Shown: piece after piece, positions 19,929-30,693 of the stretch
Layout of the letters: each line of letters opens with the position of its first letter
Numbering within the stretch: position 1 is the first letter of the stretch
Origin: Bacillus cytotoxicus
Lineage (GTDB): Bacteria > Bacillota > Bacilli > Bacillales > Bacillaceae_G
Assembly: GCF_023715645.1 (NCBI RefSeq)
Contig: NZ_JAMBOP010000019.1
Coordinates: forward strand, 26,515 to 90,514
Length of the DNA stretch: 64,000 nt
Direction: 5' to 3'
Notes under the pieces: generated by a model
What the model was told of the DNA's origin: nothing
Database searches by the model: none
Seen by the model: only the letters and a program-made list of their open reading frames with translations
Program-made: the position numbers and the translations under genes

Positions 19929-19963
19929 AAAAAACTAGACAGCTTATTTCTGTCTAGTTTTTT
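19929..19963 (-). terminator. Terminator after folC
   Basis: AAAAAACTAGACAG (19929-19942) pairs perfectly with CTGTCTAGTTTTTT (19950-19963). The folC stop codon lies in the loop and the minus strand exits into a T-run. Confidence 0.85.
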
Positions 19964-21254
19964 GAACCACATATTTACGAGCGAATGATATGAAATAAAG
20001 AGAACCTGTTAATAAGAACATATCATCTTCTTGTAAAGAATCCATCGTCACATCGATCGCTTCCTGCCAATTTTCAAAAGTATGTTTCGATTCTCGCTTT
20101 GAATGGAAAGCAAGTGCCTCGGCAGAGATAGCACGATCAAACTCGAACGTTGTAAAAATCATTTCATCCGCAATTGTTTCTAATTGTCCAACCATTTCAT
20201 CCAGCTGCTTGTCCCCAAGTGCTGTAAATAAAATAATAATTCGTTTTTCACTGTAGTGTGCACGAACAGTTTCTACAAGACTCTGTATACCTTCTGGATT
20301 GTGTGCCCCATCAATAATGACATGGGGATGAGTAGAAAGTTGTTCAAAACGTCCAATCCAATATGCTTCAGCTAATCCCTTTCGAATATGCTCTTCATCA
20401 ATTAAAAATGCTTGATATACGTTTAAGTATGATATCGCCATAAGTGCCAGCGCAGCATTTTGCACTTGATGCTGGCCTTTCATAGAAATGAAAAGATCTT
20501 TGTAAGTATGGAGTGGAGACGAGAATGTAAAGCGTTCTCCTTCTTTCTCTGAAGAAAGATGTTCTACTTGAATTTGATTTCCTAATTCATATAAGTTAGA
20601 ACGTTTTTCATTGGCAGTTGTACGGATGACTTCTAACGCTTCGTTTTGCTTTACACCAGTTATAACAGGAACACCCGACTTTATAATTCCCGCCTTTTCA
20701 AATGCAATTGCTTCTAGCGTATCTCCTAAAATATGCATATGATCGCGGCCGATATTTGTAATAATTGTTAGCACAGGGTGAATGACATTCGTTGAATCGA
20801 ATCGTCCTCCAAGCCCTGTCTCAAATAAGACGACATCACACGGATTTGTCTTTCCAAAATAATAAAGAGCCATAACGGTAATGATTTCAAATTCTGTCGT
20901 TTCACCTAAATCTGTTTTATCTAGCTTCTCCACAATAGGTTTAACTCTATTTACGAGATCGGTAATTTCTTGATCTGTAATTGGTGCACCATCAATACTA
21001 ATCCGTTCATTAAACGTTTCAATATAAGGTGAAGTAAATGTTCCTACTTTATACTCTGCTACCTGTAACATATAACGCATATATGTAAGAGTAGAACCTT
21101 TCCCATTTGTTCCTGCTAGATGAACACATTTTATATGACGCTCAGGATTTCCGAGTTCCTCTAGCATCCACTCCATACGTTCTAACCCTGGTTTTATACC
21201 GAATTTTAAACGGCTATGAATCCAGTCGATTGCTTCTTCATATGTATGTATCAC
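19944..21254 (-). CDS. folC: Folylpolyglutamate synthase / dihydrofolate synthase
   Basis: FolC adds glutamate to dihydropteroate and to folates in the cytoplasm. The 436-residue Mur-ligase-like enzyme has the P-loop AGTNGKGST near residue 46, the omega-loop region with FTSPYIETFNERI, and the C-terminal ligase domain with DGAHNPEG. The start is taken as GTG at 21252-21254 (GTG-ATA-CAT), 8 bp after GGGGAAGGG; the only earlier in-frame start is a TTG without a good site. Confidence 0.95.
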   Translation of the reverse strand: MIHTYEEAIDWIHSRLKFGIKPGLERMEWMLEELGNPERHIKCVHLAGTNGKGSTLTYMRYMLQVAEYKVGTFTSPYIETFNERISIDGAPITDQEITDLVNRVKPIVEKLDKTDLGETTEFEIITVMALYYFGKTNPCDVVLFETGLGGRFDSTNVIHPVLTIITNIGRDHMHILGDTLEAIAFEKAGIIKSGVPVITGVKQNEALEVIRTTANEKRSNLYELGNQIQVEHLSSEKEGERFTFSSPLHTYKDLFISMKGQHQVQNAALALMAISYLNVYQAFLIDEEHIRKGLAEAYWIGRFEQLSTHPHVIIDGAHNPEGIQSLVETVRAHYSEKRIIILFTALGDKQLDEMVGQLETIADEMIFTTFEFDRAISAEALAFHSKRESKHTFENWQEAIDVTMDSLQEDDMFLLTGSLYFISFARKYVVQKTRQK

Positions 21255-21356
21255 GTGTGCCCTTCCCCTTTCCAATCAGCAAAAAAATCTTGTCTCAGCT
21301 CTATTATACGCAAATAAAAGAGACTCACCAATACAGCAAGCCTCTTTCGAACAATT

Positions 21357-21445
21357 TTATCCCGCTATTCGCGGGCAGTATTACACCCACCCAAAACTTT
21401 AAGAAACGCAAAGAAGTTAGGTACCCGTAAAAAACCGATTGGTAT
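21357..21445. repeat. Structured intergenic repeat with a CCCGC-TATT-CGCGGG hairpin
   Basis: A GC-rich hairpin (about 21361-21375) is followed by an ACCCACCCAAAAC segment and a GTTAGGTACCC segment. Its composition differs from the flanking AT-rich spacer, and its style resembles dispersed intergenic repeats of the B. cereus group or an IS200/IS605-type end. No coding frame is supported. The identity is uncertain. Confidence 0.4.
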
Positions 21446-21452
21446 GGCTAAT

Positions 21453-21483
21453 AATCAGTGGGGAGATGAATCCCCCACTGATT
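21453..21483 (-). terminator. Hairpin after valS
   Basis: AATCAGTGGGG (21453-21463) pairs perfectly with CCCCACTGATT (21473-21483), 11 bp from the valS stop. There is no strong T-run on either side. Confidence 0.6.
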
Positions 21484-21494
21484 AAAATTCCACT

Positions 21495-24140
21495 TTATTT
21501 TTGAAGATCAGCTATACGTTGGCGAACTGCTTCGCGTTTTTCTAGGTAATCTTGCTCTTTTGCGCGCTCTACTTCAATAACTGCTGCCGGAGCTTTTGCT
21601 ACGAATCCTTGGTTTGCAAGTTTCTTCTGTACACGCTCTACTTCTTTATCAAACTTCTCAAGTTCTTTTTCAAGACGTGCTTTTTCTTCATCAAGGTTGA
21701 TTAGATCAGCTAATGGTAAGAATAGCTCTGCACCTGATACAATTGCAGTCATCGCTTTTTCCGGTGCTTGTAAATCCGTTTGAATTGTTAATTCACTTGG
21801 ATTACAGAAGCGCTCAATGTAAGAGCTGTTTTTCGTAAGCTGTGCTAGTACTGCTTCATCTTTTGCTTTAATTTGCAGTTGAACCTTTTTGCTCATTGGC
21901 GTATTTACTTCCGCACGAATGTTACGAACAGAGCGAATGATATCAACAAGCAGATGCATTTCTGCCGCTGCTTCTTTATCTTGTAAATCTTCGCGAACTG
22001 TCGGCCAAGCCGCTACTGTAATAGATTCGCCTTCATGAGGAAGGTGCTGCCAAATTGTTTCCGTTACGAATGGCATGAATGGGTGCAGTAGTCGCATTGT
22101 TTGATCAAGTACATATGCTAAAACAGAACGAGTTGTTTTCTTCGCTGCTTCATCTTCGCCGTATAATGGAATTTTCGCCATTTCAATGTACCAGTCACAG
22201 AAATCATCCCAAATGAAGTTATATAATGCACGGCCAACTTCACCTAGTTCATATTTATCCATGTTACGTGTCACACTTTCAATCGTTTCGTTTAAACGAG
22301 TTAAAATCCATTTATCTGCAACTGACTTTTCACCAGTTAAATCAATATCTTCATATTTCATGTCATCCATGTTCATTAATACGAAACGAGATGCGTTCCA
22401 AATTTTGTTAATGAAGTTCCAAGTAGATTCTACCTTCTCCATGCTAAATCGTAAATCTTGGCCCGGCGCACTTCCTGTTGATAAGAAGAAGCGCATTGCA
22501 TCTGCACCGTACTTCTCAATAACTTCCATTGGATCAATACCGTTACCAAGAGATTTACTCATTTTACGTCCTTGCTCATCGCGAACAAGACCGTGAATCA
22601 ATACGTCTTTAAATGGACGCTGTTCTGTAAACTCTAACCCTTGGAAAATCATACGAGATACCCAGAAGAAGATAATATCATAACCAGTTACAAGAGCGTC
22701 TGTTGAATAATAACGCTTGAAATCCGCTGCATCTTCGTTTGGCCAACCTAGTGTAGAGAATGGCCATAATGCTGAACTAAACCATGTATCAAGTACATCA
22801 TTATCTTGATTCCAATTTTCAATATCCGCTGGCGATTCTGTACCTACGTATACTTCACCAGTTTCTTTATGATACCAAGCCGGGATGCGGTGTCCCCACC
22901 ATAATTGACGAGAAATACACCAGTCATGAATGTTTTCCATCCAGCGTAAATATGTGTTTTCAAAACGCTCTGGTACGAACGTTACTTTTTCCTCTTCTTT
23001 TTGTTGAAGATCAATTGCCTTTTCAGCAAGTGGTGCCATTTTTACGAACCATTGTGTTGATAAGTAAGGTTCAACAACGGCTCCGCTACGCTCACTATGA
23101 CCAACCGCATGCATATGCGGCTCAATTTCTACTAATACACCTGCTTCTTGCAAGTCGTTTACTAATTGCTTACGGCATTCAAAACGGTCCATACCATTAT
23201 ACTTACCAGCTTTTTCGTTCATTGTGCCGTCATCGTTCATTACAAGAATGCGTGGTAAGTCATGGCGGTTACCTACTTCGAAGTCATTCGGATCGTGAGC
23301 TGGTGTAATTTTCACAACACCTGTACCGAAATCTTTTTCTACGTACTCGTCAGCGATAATCGGAATCTCACGGCCTACGATTGGAAGTGTAACTGTTTTA
23401 CCGATTAAATGTTTGTAACGATCATCTTCTGGATGAACTGCTACTGCTGTATCACCAAGCATTGTTTCCGGACGAGTTGTTGCAAGGCGAATGTGACCAG
23501 AACCGTCTGTTAATGGATAGTTCATATGGTAGAATGCACCTTGCACATCTTTATGAATTACTTCAATATCAGAAAGGGCAGTGCGCGCTGCTGGATCCCA
23601 GTTAATAATATATTCTCCGCGATAAATTAAGCCTTTTTCGTATAATTGAACGAATACTTTATTAACCGCATCAGATAAACCTTCGTCTAATGTAAAGCGC
23701 TCACGAGAGTAATCTAATCCTAAACCAACTTTTCCCCATTGCTGACGAATGTGATTCGCGTATTCTTCTTTCCATTCCCATGCTTTTTCAAGGAATTTTT
23801 CACGACCAAGATCATAACGTGAAATACCTTCTTCGCGAAGTTTCGCTTCTACTTTTGCTTGCGTTGCAATACCTGCATGGTCCATACCAGGAAGCCATAA
23901 TACATCATAGCCTTGCATACGCTTTGTACGCGTTAAAATATCTTGAAGCGTTGTATCCCAAGCGTGACCTAAGTGAAGCTTACCAGTTACGTTCGGAGGC
24001 GGAATTACAATCGTGTATGGTTGTTTCTCTGCGTCTCCTTTCGCTTCGAAATATTTGCCTTCAAGCCACCATTTATAACGGCCTTCTTCTACGGATATAT
24101 GATCATATTTTGTTGGTAAATTCTTTTCCGTGTTTGACAT
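21495..24140 (-). CDS. valS: Valyl-tRNA synthetase
   Basis: This class I synthetase charges tRNA-Val. Its 881 residues show the signature [14 protein letters not shown] (HIGH motif, about residue 48), the CP1 editing domain, [12 protein letters not shown] near 525, an anticodon-binding domain and a C-terminal coiled coil (about 810-880, [19 protein letters not shown]). It is preceded by a T-box leader, so expression should rise when uncharged tRNA-Val accumulates. Confidence 0.98.
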   Translation of the reverse strand: MSNTEKNLPTKYDHISVEEGRYKWWLEGKYFEAKGDAEKQPYTIVIPPPNVTGKLHLGHAWDTTLQDILTRTKRMQGYDVLWLPGMDHAGIATQAKVEAKLREEGISRYDLGREKFLEKAWEWKEEYANHIRQQWGKVGLGLDYSRERFTLDEGLSDAVNKVFVQLYEKGLIYRGEYIINWDPAARTALSDIEVIHKDVQGAFYHMNYPLTDGSGHIRLATTRPETMLGDTAVAVHPEDDRYKHLIGKTVTLPIVGREIPIIADEYVEKDFGTGVVKITPAHDPNDFEVGNRHDLPRILVMNDDGTMNEKAGKYNGMDRFECRKQLVNDLQEAGVLVEIEPHMHAVGHSERSGAVVEPYLSTQWFVKMAPLAEKAIDLQQKEEEKVTFVPERFENTYLRWMENIHDWCISRQLWWGHRIPAWYHKETGEVYVGTESPADIENWNQDNDVLDTWFSSALWPFSTLGWPNEDAADFKRYYSTDALVTGYDIIFFWVSRMIFQGLEFTEQRPFKDVLIHGLVRDEQGRKMSKSLGNGIDPMEVIEKYGADAMRFFLSTGSAPGQDLRFSMEKVESTWNFINKIWNASRFVLMNMDDMKYEDIDLTGEKSVADKWILTRLNETIESVTRNMDKYELGEVGRALYNFIWDDFCDWYIEMAKIPLYGEDEAAKKTTRSVLAYVLDQTMRLLHPFMPFVTETIWQHLPHEGESITVAAWPTVREDLQDKEAAAEMHLLVDIIRSVRNIRAEVNTPMSKKVQLQIKAKDEAVLAQLTKNSSYIERFCNPSELTIQTDLQAPEKAMTAIVSGAELFLPLADLINLDEEKARLEKELEKFDKEVERVQKKLANQGFVAKAPAAVIEVERAKEQDYLEKREAVRQRIADLQK

Positions 24141-24149
24141 ATTTTTCCC

Positions 24150-24411
24150 TCCTTAAAAATAAAAAATGCCCCTCATCCAAAAAGGACGAGGGACATCGTG
24201 GTACCACCTTTATTTACAAACAAATTCAAAATTTGCTTATACTCTTGATTTGATAACGGACAGACCCGTCTTTTCCTAATGAGAATGACTCCGTTCAGAA
24301 AAGATGCTCCAGGGCTACCTTCTAACATGACTATCTAGAGAATCTCACAGCTAATAATTCTCCTCTCTGCAGACGTTTAATGTTATACTCTTCCCCTTCA
24401 ATGCATTTATA
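24150..24411 (-). ncRNA. T-box leader of valS
   Basis: On the minus strand the T-box core GGTGGTACCACG (about 24199-24210) is followed by a terminator stem TGTCCCTCGTCC/GGATGAGGGGCA and a T-run just before the valS ribosome-binding site. Upstream lie the long stem I region with AGAGAGG and a GTC codon (in TAGTCATG) that could be the Val specifier. The specifier assignment is inferred; the T-box and terminator are seen directly. Confidence 0.93.
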
Positions 24412-24666
24412 TAATTGTTATTTATTATATACAATAGTGTAAAAAACGAAACTACATTCGTCAAGATAAAAATTTTTTTCGACTTACATCTACAATTGTT
24501 ACATTCTATTTCCAATAAGCTTAACCAAGTTTTTTATAACATATGCAAAGAAAATGAAAAAAGTGCAGCACAAGCACATTAGATGCCCACCCTGCATATT
24601 GTAATATCACATTTCCACTTCTCTTATGATTCCATTCTAGAGAAGGTTATAATACGGAGGACGATT

Positions 24667-24861
24667 ATGCGACGCTATCGACGCACATACAACTTTTCAA
24701 CCCCTACATGGCTAAGGAATGTACAAACGATGTTTTCTGATTTTGCAATTCCACTTACGGTTTTCCAGGGCATACGCACTTTACTACTTCCGACGTTTTT
24801 AGATTTTGTTATTCTTGCCATCTTTATCGCAGCAACGATTCGCTTACATTATCAGCCGTAA
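24667..24861 (+). CDS. Small hydrophobic protein of unknown function
   Basis: This 64-residue protein is on the opposite strand to its neighbours. The ATG at 24667 follows ACGGAGG at 7 bp, and the gene ends in a strong terminator, so it looks genuine. It has an arginine-rich start (MRRYRRTY), an amphipathic middle (TWLRNVQTMFSDF) and a C-terminal membrane segment (about residues 38-58). It is a probable membrane protein and I do not recognise a family. Confidence 0.75.
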   Translation: MRRYRRTYNFSTPTWLRNVQTMFSDFAIPLTVFQGIRTLLLPTFLDFVILAIFIAATIRLHYQP

Positions 24862-24889
24862 CCTCATCTTGAGGCTACGGCTATTTTTT
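24854..24889 (+). terminator. Terminator of the small membrane protein gene
   Basis: AGCCGTAACCTC (24854-24865) pairs with GAGGCTACGGCT (24871-24882) and is followed by ATTTTTT on the plus strand. It includes the stop codon and may also serve ysxE only weakly, since ysxE ends at the far side. Confidence 0.8.
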
Positions 24890-25913
24890 ACTGCGCTTGC
24901 TGCTCAGCGGCTTGAAGCTGTGCCACAAAATATTCAATATTGCTTATAAGCCAATTCGCTTGTTGGAGCATTTTCACATCTTGTAGCTCTTTTGTTGTAT
25001 TACGAGTATTTCGAGCATTTGCATAGGTATTCACTTGTTTAATAAACGGTTTTGGATACGCTAAATAGGCAAGCATAAGCAATTTTTCTTCTTTCGTAAA
25101 CGAAAAATCCTTTTGATATATTTGGTACCATTCATACCGATCATTCCTTGCAATTGGATACGTGTTAAAAGAGCGCGAATAAAATTGAACAAGATCTTGA
25201 ACCGGGGTAGCAAACTGCGCATCTTCTAAACTAATAAAATAACCATTTCGCTGATAATCGAATAAAAAGTGATTCATGGAAACATTGCCATGAATTAATG
25301 AAATACGTGTTTTTTCTTTTTCTTTCATCGCTTCGTGCCATTCTGTAAATTGTTTCTTTGCAAATTCATGAGCACGCATCACTTGATGAAAGTACGTACA
25401 ATATTGCAATTCAAATGGAGACATATACCACTTCGCCTCTGAGTCAACTAAAAACTCCTCTAACATCACGCTGTCTTTTTCCCAGCGATTTGAAATCGTA
25501 TCAAAATGTCCTTGAACCGCCTCTTCTGTCACGTCTTCTTCTCGCACCGTTTTTTTATGCATCATAGCAAGTGTTTGAAACATTTTATGATACTGATCAT
25601 TCTCTTCTCCTTGACTCTCTTCGTTTCCAAGCCAGGGCATTAAATAAAAATTATGCTCACCATCACTTAAAATGTGCCTCCCATCTTTCGTATGATAAAT
25701 AGGAGCAAAATTCGTAAATCCTTTTTCTCGTAAAAACTGAACATAGTACATAAGATTACTTCGTTCTAATTTTTGAGGAGGCAACTTTTTTAACGCATAT
25801 GGACCTTGGTTCGTATAAATTTTTATTACATTCCCATAGTCCTCAATATGCTCAGGAGCTAATTGATATAGCTGCAAAATAGAAGCATAACGATCTCGTA
25901 ATTCCATGTCCAT
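24888..25913 (-). CDS. ysxE: Spore coat-associated kinase-like protein YsxE (CotS family)
   Basis: This 341-residue protein has an aminoglycoside-phosphotransferase-like fold: the nucleotide-binding GNVIKIYTNQGPYALKK at the start, the catalytic-loop-like ISLIHGNVSMNHFLFD (about residue 205) and SLEDAQFATPVQDL where the metal-binding motif lies. The catalytic Asp of the HGD motif is replaced by Asn (HGN), so activity may be altered. In Bacillus, ysxE lies next to spoVID and encodes a coat protein; the same arrangement is seen here. Confidence 0.9.
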   Translation of the reverse strand: MDMELRDRYASILQLYQLAPEHIEDYGNVIKIYTNQGPYALKKLPPQKLERSNLMYYVQFLREKGFTNFAPIYHTKDGRHILSDGEHNFYLMPWLGNEESQGEENDQYHKMFQTLAMMHKKTVREEDVTEEAVQGHFDTISNRWEKDSVMLEEFLVDSEAKWYMSPFELQYCTYFHQVMRAHEFAKKQFTEWHEAMKEKEKTRISLIHGNVSMNHFLFDYQRNGYFISLEDAQFATPVQDLVQFYSRSFNTYPIARNDRYEWYQIYQKDFSFTKEEKLLMLAYLAYPKPFIKQVNTYANARNTRNTTKELQDVKMLQQANWLISNIEYFVAQLQAAEQQAQ

Positions 25914-25977
25914 ACGAACAACGACCCTTTCTACAGGAGCGTGAAACAGAAGAGAGGTGAGGAAGATTTCTCTTCAC

Positions 25978-26940
25978 TCACTTTGCTTTCATCTTTGGCA
26001 CTGGTATATATAAAATTTGTCCTGCCGTTAAATACAAATCTTCGGTTTGATTTACACGATGTAAATGTTGTACGGAAGTATCATAACGCTCGGCAACAGA
26101 CTCAATCGTATCACCTTCTTGCACAAAATATAGTCGCAGCTTTGTAAATTCATCTTCTGGTTGTTTTGAAAATAATTTTGTTAAATAAAGTGCGTTTTCA
26201 TCCCGCGGCGAATATAAAACTTCTTCCTCCTCATCAACATTTTGTACTTTCGTTTCTTTGTGTCCAAAGATCAACTGCGGCGAGGCAACTTCTTCATGTC
26301 TTTGTTCTTCCTCTTGTTTATGTTCCCCTTCTTCGTAATCTTCTTCCTCCTCTAATTCAGACTCCGGTTCTTGACGAGCTTCTAGCTGAAATGGCTCAAA
26401 AGCATAATCTTCCCATTCGTCAGTCTCTACCATTCCTTCATCTAATACCTCTTCTTTTACTGTTTCTTCGACCTCACGCTCTTCATCACACAATCCATAA
26501 ATTGAAATATCCGCTAAAAGCTGCAAACAACCATGTTCTAATAGTTCATAATCAAATTCCTCAATTTCCACATACAAATCTTCGACTCGCTTCACGCGGC
26601 CACGTGGAATGGAAATCTCCAGTGGAAATGAATGCACTAATTCATTTATCCCATCATCGCGCGTCTCCACATAATCTATCGTACGTGCTGGTGATAATTC
26701 TCGTAATGAAAACGGCTCCGTTTCTTCCTTCTGAACATATTCTCCTGTTAAGTCTAGCTGTCCATATACAACAATTTCATATTCACGCTCTTCTATAGCA
26801 ACATCAGGATCTAATGAAATCGAAAGTAATTCACTGACTTCCTGTCCTTTTTGAAACCATACTGATTCTTTCAATGAAAATCGCAATGAAGTTTCTTGAT
26901 CTGCTGCCACTTCGTATCCCCCTCTCAAACTATATGTCAT
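25978..26940 (-). CDS. spoVID: Stage VI sporulation protein D (spore coat encasement)
   Basis: SpoVID drives encasement of the forespore by the coat through contact with SpoIVA and SafA. The 320-residue protein has an N-terminal SpoVID domain (about 1-160), a very acidic, low-complexity middle (EEDYEEGEHKQEEEQ) and a C-terminal LysM domain (about 272-316, YFVQEGDTIESVAERYDTS). It is shorter than the B. subtilis protein mainly because the acidic repeat region is shorter. Confidence 0.95.
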   Translation of the reverse strand: MTYSLRGGYEVAADQETSLRFSLKESVWFQKGQEVSELLSISLDPDVAIEEREYEIVVYGQLDLTGEYVQKEETEPFSLRELSPARTIDYVETRDDGINELVHSFPLEISIPRGRVKRVEDLYVEIEEFDYELLEHGCLQLLADISIYGLCDEEREVEETVKEEVLDEGMVETDEWEDYAFEPFQLEARQEPESELEEEEDYEEGEHKQEEEQRHEEVASPQLIFGHKETKVQNVDEEEEVLYSPRDENALYLTKLFSKQPEDEFTKLRLYFVQEGDTIESVAERYDTSVQHLHRVNQTEDLYLTAGQILYIPVPKMKAK

Positions 26941-26983
26941 TACAGGTTTATGTGAGGAATAAAGACTTTATGAATAAAAATTT

Positions 26984-27262
26984 GTAACTACTCAGCCACT
27001 CTATGAAAAACCGAAAGAAAAGCATTTTTTTAAATGTGCGAGAGGGATTGGCCATTTATAGGAGCGGTCAGGGCCTTTTCCTGCCACGCGCAAAGCTTTA
27101 AAACACAGAAAGGTAGCAAGGGGTATAGGTCCATTTTTCTCTTCATGACAGCGATCTATATGCTGCAAAATGAAAATAACTTGCTATAGGTAATAAGGGG
27201 TGTATCTTTGCTGGAATCATACTCCTTACCAAACTTCTAAATAAAATGTATGACTGAGTTAC
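26984..27262. mobile_element. Family B MITE, copy B2 (right end damaged)
   Basis: The left end is GTAACTACTCAG; the right end is CTGAGTTAC, lacking three bases. It contains the shared core AGCGGTCAGGGCCTTTTCCT on the plus strand and an extra segment (CATACTCCTTACCAAACTTC) found also in copy B5. No target duplication is visible. Confidence 0.8.
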
Positions 27263-27270
27263 GCTATTTA

Positions 27271-27436
27271 TATATAAATCCAGTTTGTTTTTCCAACTTA
27301 CAAACTACTGCCCTCCACAATAAAATATACCCCCCCACTCGCTCCCTCTCTTTGTTTTCACAACGGACGTGGCAAAAAAAGGCCCTGACCGCATCTACAC
27401 GCGGCCAGGACCTCTCGCCTCCCCTAAAGAAAAGGC
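27271..27436. repeat. Family A dispersed element, copy A4 (right end missing)
   Basis: The left end TATATAAATCCAGTTTG is intact and the core GGCCCTGACCGC...GCGGCCAGG is present. The right terminus is lost at the hemL stop codon. It lies only 8 bp from copy B2. Confidence 0.75.
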
Positions 27437-27439
27437 TTT

Positions 27440-28729
27440 TTACCCTTTTAATTTCGACATCGCAATTTCTGCCGCAGCAATCGTTGCTTCAATATCAGCA
27501 TCACTATGTGCTGTTGATAAGAACAAACCTTCAAATTGAGAAGGCGGTAAGAATACACCTTGTTCTACCATTTCACGATAATACGCTGCAAAATATTCTA
27601 AATTAGACGTTTTTGCTGTTTCGTAATTGATAACCTTTTCATCTGTAAAGAAAATACCAACCATAGAACCAGCACGATTAATACAATGTGGAACACCGTA
27701 TTTTACCGCTACTTCATGTAGCCCTTTTTCAAGCATTTCTGCTTTACGCTCAAATTCTGTATAGCTTTCTGGTGTTAACTGGACAAGCGTTTCATATCCT
27801 GCTGTCATTGCTAACGGATTACCAGATAATGTACCAGCTTGATAAATTGGGCCACTTGGTGCTACTTGCTTCATAATTTCGGCTTTCCCACCATATGCTC
27901 CGACCGGAAGTCCCCCGCCAATTACTTTTCCTAAACATGTTAAATCAGGTGTTACCCCAAAATATCCTTGTCCGCAATTATAAGCTACGCGGAAGCCCGT
28001 CATTACTTCATCAAAAATAAGAAGCGCCCCGTATTCTGTTGTCACATCACGAAGACCTTGTAAAAACTCTGGAAGAGGTGGTACAACCCCCATATTTCCA
28101 GCTACTGGCTCTACAATAATACATGCAATATCATCGCCGAACTGTTCAAATGCATATTTCACACTTTCTAAATCGTTATACGCAACCGTAATCGTATTTT
28201 TCGCAACGCCTTCTGGTACACCAGGACTATCAGGTAAACCAAGCGTAGCCACACCAGAACCAGCTTTAATTAAAAGGGAATCACCATGTCCGTGATAACA
28301 ACCTTCGAATTTTAAAATTTTATTACGCCCTGTATAACCACGTGCTAAGCGAAGTGCACTCATTGTCGCCTCTGTTCCAGAGTTCACCATGCGTACAATT
28401 TCAATAGACGGTACACGATCGATGACAAGCTGTGCTAGTTTATTTTCAATTTCCGTCGGCGCCCCGAAGCTCGTTCCTTTTTCTACTACTTCTTTTAACG
28501 CTTCCACAACCTGATCGTTGGAATGACCATGAATAAGCGGTCCCCACGACAATACATAATCAATGTATTCATTTCCATCAATATCATAAACTTTAGAGCC
28601 TTTTCCTCGCTCCATAAATAATGGATTCATACCGACAGATTTAAAAGCACGCACTGGGCTATTTACACCGCCTGGCATTAAATCTTTTGCTGTTTCAAAC
28701 GCTTCAATCGATTTTTCAAAACTTTTCAT
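27440..28729 (-). CDS. hemL: Glutamate-1-semialdehyde 2,1-aminomutase
   Basis: HemL converts glutamate-1-semialdehyde to 5-aminolevulinate with pyridoxal phosphate. The 429-residue enzyme shows [12 protein letters not shown], the PLP-phosphate site [27 protein letters not shown] and the PLP lysine in [17 protein letters not shown] chose the ATG at 28727-28729, 9 bp after AGGGAG and overlapping the hemB stop, over an upstream in-frame ATG, because it gives the family's length. Confidence 0.97.
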   Translation of the reverse strand: MKSFEKSIEAFETAKDLMPGGVNSPVRAFKSVGMNPLFMERGKGSKVYDIDGNEYIDYVLSWGPLIHGHSNDQVVEALKEVVEKGTSFGAPTEIENKLAQLVIDRVPSIEIVRMVNSGTEATMSALRLARGYTGRNKILKFEGCYHGHGDSLLIKAGSGVATLGLPDSPGVPEGVAKNTITVAYNDLESVKYAFEQFGDDIACIIVEPVAGNMGVVPPLPEFLQGLRDVTTEYGALLIFDEVMTGFRVAYNCGQGYFGVTPDLTCLGKVIGGGLPVGAYGGKAEIMKQVAPSGPIYQAGTLSGNPLAMTAGYETLVQLTPESYTEFERKAEMLEKGLHEVAVKYGVPHCINRAGSMVGIFFTDEKVINYETAKTSNLEYFAAYYREMVEQGVFLPPSQFEGLFLSTAHSDADIEATIAAAEIAMSKLKG

Positions 28730-29718
28730 TATCGTGCGCTCCCTTCTTGCAACCATTTCGCTGCATCTTTTGCATGATACGTAATAATTAAATCGGCTCC
28801 CGCACGCTTCATGCTTAGTAGTTTTTCAAGAACAATATCTTTTTCATTAATCCAGCCATTTTGCGCTGCTGCTTTAATCATTGAGTATTCACCGCTCACG
28901 TTATAGGCAACAACTGGAAGATTGAAGTTATTTTTCACATCACGAATAATATCTAAATAAGAAAGTGCTGGCTTCACAATTAAGAAGTCCGCTCCTTCCA
29001 TCACGTCAGATTCAGCTTCGCGAATTGCTTCTAACCGATTCGCTGAGTCCATTTGATATGTTTTACGATCACCAAATTGCGGTGCACCATGTGCAGCATC
29101 ACGAAACGGTCCGTAAAAAGCCGACGAATATTTCACCGCATATGACATAACCGGGATATGCGTAAAGCCATTTTCATCTAACGCATGACGAATAGCGGCT
29201 ACAAATCCATCCATCATATTAGATGGCGCGATAATATCCGCTCCTGCTTTCGCTTGACTTACTGCTGTTTTCGCAAGTAATTCAAGTGATGCATCGTTTA
29301 CAATCGTCCCGTCTTCAATTACACCGCAATGTCCATGACTTGTATATTGGCATAAACATGTATCTGCAACTACAACTAACTCTGGAAACTGCTCTTTAAT
29401 TTGTGAAATGGCACGTTGTACAATACCATGCTCACAATAAGCGGAAGAACCAACTTCATCTTTTTCAGCCGGCAAACCGAACACGATCACAGAGCGAATG
29501 CCTAAATCAACAACTTCTTGCATTTCTGCTTGCAGATGATCTAACGAAATTTGATATACACCTGGCATAGAAGGAACTTCATTACGCTTATTTTCTCCTT
29601 CTAAAACAAAAATCGGATAAATGAAATCTTCTGTATGTAAATGTGTTTCACGCACAAGAGCACGCATATTTGCACTTTGTCGTAAACGGCGATGACGATT
29701 AAATTGTAAAGGATTCAT
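28729..29718 (-). CDS. hemB: Delta-aminolevulinic acid dehydratase (porphobilinogen synthase)
   Basis: HemB joins two 5-aminolevulinate molecules into porphobilinogen. The 329 residues contain the metal-site cysteines in [15 protein letters not shown] and the Schiff-base lysines in [16 protein letters not shown] and [13 protein letters not shown]. It lies between hemD and hemL in the hemAXCDBL operon. Confidence 0.98.
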   Translation of the reverse strand: MNPLQFNRHRRLRQSANMRALVRETHLHTEDFIYPIFVLEGENKRNEVPSMPGVYQISLDHLQAEMQEVVDLGIRSVIVFGLPAEKDEVGSSAYCEHGIVQRAISQIKEQFPELVVVADTCLCQYTSHGHCGVIEDGTIVNDASLELLAKTAVSQAKAGADIIAPSNMMDGFVAAIRHALDENGFTHIPVMSYAVKYSSAFYGPFRDAAHGAPQFGDRKTYQMDSANRLEAIREAESDVMEGADFLIVKPALSYLDIIRDVKNNFNLPVVAYNVSGEYSMIKAAAQNGWINEKDIVLEKLLSMKRAGADLIITYHAKDAAKWLQEGSAR

Positions 29719-29757
29719 AACTTTTCCATCTCCAATTCTTAAAGTTTCACTTTGTTA

Positions 29758-29946
29758 TATATAAATACAAGTTGAAAAACAGACATAAAAACCCTTTTCT
29801 TTTCAGGGGTGGGCGAGAGGATCTGGCCATGCATAGAAACGGTCCGGTCCTTTTCCTGCCACGTGCGTTGGTAAAACAAAGAGAGTCCACTTTTTGTTTT
29901 ATATACCAGCAACTTATATGTTGAAAAATCAAAGTGGATTTATATA
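29758..29946. repeat. Family A dispersed element, copy A5, inside the hem operon
   Basis: The inverted ends are TATATAAATAC and GTGGATTTATATA. The core CTGGCCATGC...ACGGTCCGG reads on the plus strand. It separates hemD from hemB, and the hemD stop codon (29940-29942) lies inside its right terminus. Confidence 0.85.
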
Positions 29947-30689
29947 TATTCTGAAATGCATTGTAACATAGATTCAATTGTGTATTCTTTTGGAACAAGA
30001 AGATTTTGAAAATATTGACGGGCTTCTTGTTCTGTAATAGGACCTATACAAGCAATTGTACATCCTTTTATCCATTCCCTCCAGTTTTCACCTTCAAGCA
30101 ATGTAAGAAAACTCTGGACAGTAGACGGGCTTGTAAAAGTAATCACATCAATTTCTCTTGATTGCAGTGCATCGATAAGTTGTTCACGCATTTGCAGATG
30201 AACTGCCGTTTCATATACAACAAGTTCACGGACAATTGCACCATGATTTCGCAGCGCTTCTCGTATTACATCTCTTGCTAAATTTCCTTTTGGCAATAAT
30301 ATACGAGCCCCGCTTCCTATATGATTCACAAACTCTTTCGCAAATGCTTCAGCTACAAATGCAGTTGGCACAAAATGAACATCATAACCGCGATGCTCTA
30401 ATTCTTGCTTTGTCTTCGCCCCAACTGCAGCAATTTTCATCGTACATGGCAACGGTTGCTTTACACCATCTAAAAAGAAATCCACACCATTTTTACTTGT
30501 GAAAATAATCCACTCATATGTGCTTAATTCCTCACGCACTTGTTGAAATTGCTCATGGGAAGCTGCTGTTATATGTAAAAGCGGAATTTCCACTGGAATT
30601 CCGCCCTGTTTTTGCACTGCTGTACTCATTTGCTTCGCTTGTTGCTGGGCTCTTGTAATTAGCACTGTTTTTCCGCAAAGAGAGGTCAT
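29940..30689 (-). CDS. hemD: Uroporphyrinogen-III synthase
   Basis: HemD closes and inverts ring D of hydroxymethylbilane to give uroporphyrinogen III. The protein is about 249 residues (MTSLCGKTVLITRAQQQAKQM start) with the typical weakly conserved two-domain architecture; EWIIFTSKNGVDFFL and VITFTSPSTVQSF are recognisable. The start is set at ATG 30687-30689 with AGGAG upstream; a TTG 33 bp earlier is also in frame. The last codons and stop come from the neighbouring repeat. Confidence 0.93.
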   Translation of the reverse strand: MTSLCGKTVLITRAQQQAKQMSTAVQKQGGIPVEIPLLHITAASHEQFQQVREELSTYEWIIFTSKNGVDFFLDGVKQPLPCTMKIAAVGAKTKQELEHRGYDVHFVPTAFVAEAFAKEFVNHIGSGARILLPKGNLARDVIREALRNHGAIVRELVVYETAVHLQMREQLIDALQSREIDVITFTSPSTVQSFLTLLEGENWREWIKGCTIACIGPITEQEARQYFQNLLVPKEYTIESMLQCISEYI

Positions 30690-30693
30690 ATTA

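Noticed and set aside
22186-24253. Plus-strand frames opposite valS and its leader
   Set aside because: They are antisense shadows of the synthetase; the T-box explains the upstream part.
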